6,242 bases of DNA, from positions 1 to 6,242 of the forward strand of contig CAMNCR010000049.1 in NCBI GenBank assembly GCA_946534455.1, given 5' to 3'. Each line of letters begins with the position of its first letter. Positions within the stretch are counted from its first letter, which is position 1. The notes beneath the pieces were generated by a model that worked only from the letters and a program-made list of their open reading frames with translations, was not told the DNA's origin and ran no database searches. Both the position numbers and the translations under genes were made by a program. Source of the stretch: an uncultured Clostridia bacterium (GTDB lineage Bacteria > Bacillota > Clostridia > Christensenellales > Aristaeellaceae). Of this stretch, positions 5,943 to 6,242 are shown one piece after another.

Positions 5943-5971
5943 TTGTGCGGCAGAAGAAAATGCTTTATAGT
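5943..5971 (+). promoter_or_regulatory. Candidate promoter of the secreted-protein gene
   Basis: TATAGT at 5966-5971 matches the -10 consensus at 5 of 6 bases, with TTGTGC (3 of 6) 17 bp upstream at 5943-5948. It would give a leader of about 140 bases before the gene at 6121. The -35 box is weak, so this is tentative. Confidence 0.35.
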
Positions 5972-6120
5972 GGAAGACAGAGACGATCGGGGAAAAATTG
6001 AAGACGCGAAGGGCCGGGGACTGCCGGAAAGCAGGGAACGATCCGGGCAGGGCCCGCGGGCTGAAACGGACAATGGAATGCATGAAAATCTGACGACGGA
6101 GACGGAAGGAGATCATGACC

Positions 6121-6242
6121 ATGAGAAAGAGGGGAATCAGAGGCCTGTGTTTACTGCTGGCGCTGGCAGTCGTGCTGGGCCAGAGCGTGTCCGGGGCGCT
6201 GGCGGAGGGCTGGACCTGCCTGAACTGCGGCCAGGCGGGGAA
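6121..6242 (+). CDS. Secreted protein with N-terminal zinc-ribbon-like motif (5' part only)
   Basis: Only the first 40 codons are in the window. Residues 1-28 form a classical Sec signal peptide: a basic start MRKRGIRG, a hydrophobic core LCLLLALAVVLG, and a likely signal-peptidase I site ALA before EGW (after residue 28). The mature protein begins EGWTCLNCGQAG, and C33-x2-C36 looks like the first half of a treble-clef or zinc-ribbon knuckle. Similar W-x-C-x2-C-G openings occur in exported proteins of Clostridia, but I cannot name the family from so little. Start choice: AAGGAG (6106-6111) stands 9 bases before the ATG at 6121 and only 3 before the in-frame ATG at 6115, favouring 6121. It is transcribed divergently from ruvC. 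Confidence 0.7.
   Translation, partial: MRKRGIRGLCLLLALAVVLGQSVSGALAEGWTCLNCGQAG

Larger units (their letters stand above)
5848..6120. other. Divergent intergenic region
   Basis: About 270 bases separate the divergently transcribed ruvC operon and the secreted-protein gene. It contains one candidate promoter per strand (listed separately) and a 7-bp inverted repeat, CATTTTC (5933-5939) with GAAAATG (5956-5962), between them. I see no tRNA, no recognisable riboswitch and no clear SOS (LexA) box. A minus-strand open frame crossing it (6122 to 5844) lacks coding character and overlaps the promoter, so I do not call it. Confidence 0.6.

Noticed and set aside
5933..5962. 7-bp inverted repeat in the ruvC upstream region as a terminator or operator
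   Set aside because: The loop is 16 bases, there is no T-tract, and it is A/T-rich; too weak to call.
5844..6122. Minus-strand open frame of 92 codons upstream of ruvC
   Set aside because: It spans the likely ruvC promoter and the start of the divergent gene, shows no protein-like pattern, and its last codons only overlap the ruvC start by chance. A short leader peptide (MRLLL) is possible but unsupported.
1..6242. CRISPR array, tRNA, rRNA, riboswitch or replication origin
   Set aside because: No regularly spaced direct repeats, cloverleaf-like sequences or conserved RNA motifs were visible on either strand by eye.

Overview
The window looks like the chromosome of a GC-rich Clostridia-type member of the Bacillota. 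The evidence is the ruvC-ruvA-ruvB-queA gene order, strong AGGAGG-type ribosome binding sites, a TTG start for ruvC, and mobile-element relatives (TnpV, XRE/HipA-like pair) that I know mainly from gut and rumen Clostridia. This taxonomy is inferred from gene content and style, not from a marker comparison.

Layout. (1) Positions 1 to about 1156 form a lower-GC accessory segment; for example, 25 of 60 bases are G/C at 301-360, against 46 of 60 at 4021-4080. It holds decayed minus-strand mobile-element sequence: an unidentified Cys-containing reading frame at 1-134 and the frameshifted C-terminus of a TnpV-like protein at 157-275. A plus-strand two-gene unit follows. An almost consensus sigma-70 promoter with a 12-bp palindrome between its -35 and -10 boxes drives an XRE-type helix-turn-helix gene. 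That gene overlaps by ATGA a HipA/CtkA-like kinase gene cut off after about 117 codons. (2) At 1160-1187 a perfect 12-bp stem with a 4-base loop is the probable terminator of the minus-strand operon; the truncated kinase frame runs straight into it and stops at 1190. The boundary between accessory DNA and core chromosome lies just before this hairpin. (3) Positions 5847 down to 1227 form one tight minus-strand operon, ruvC-ruvA-ruvB-queA followed by a stand-alone GltD-like NAD(P)H oxidoreductase (gltA). The internal gaps are about 7 to 50 bases. (4) Positions 5848-6120 are a divergent intergenic region with a candidate promoter on each strand. (5) A plus-strand gene at 6121 encodes a signal peptide followed by a W-T-C-x2-C zinc-ribbon-like start and runs off the window.

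Working together: RuvA and RuvB form the branch-migration motor and RuvC the resolvase for Holliday junctions. QueA makes the epoxyqueuosine precursor on tRNA. The terminal GltD-like flavoprotein has no obvious functional link to them. The XRE/HipA-like pair resembles a toxin-antitoxin style unit whose kinase has lost its catalytic half. The intact antitoxin-like regulator and its promoter/operator remain and could still be expressed. I see no complete undescribed system here; the most informative part is the broken accessory segment and its precise junction at an operon terminator.
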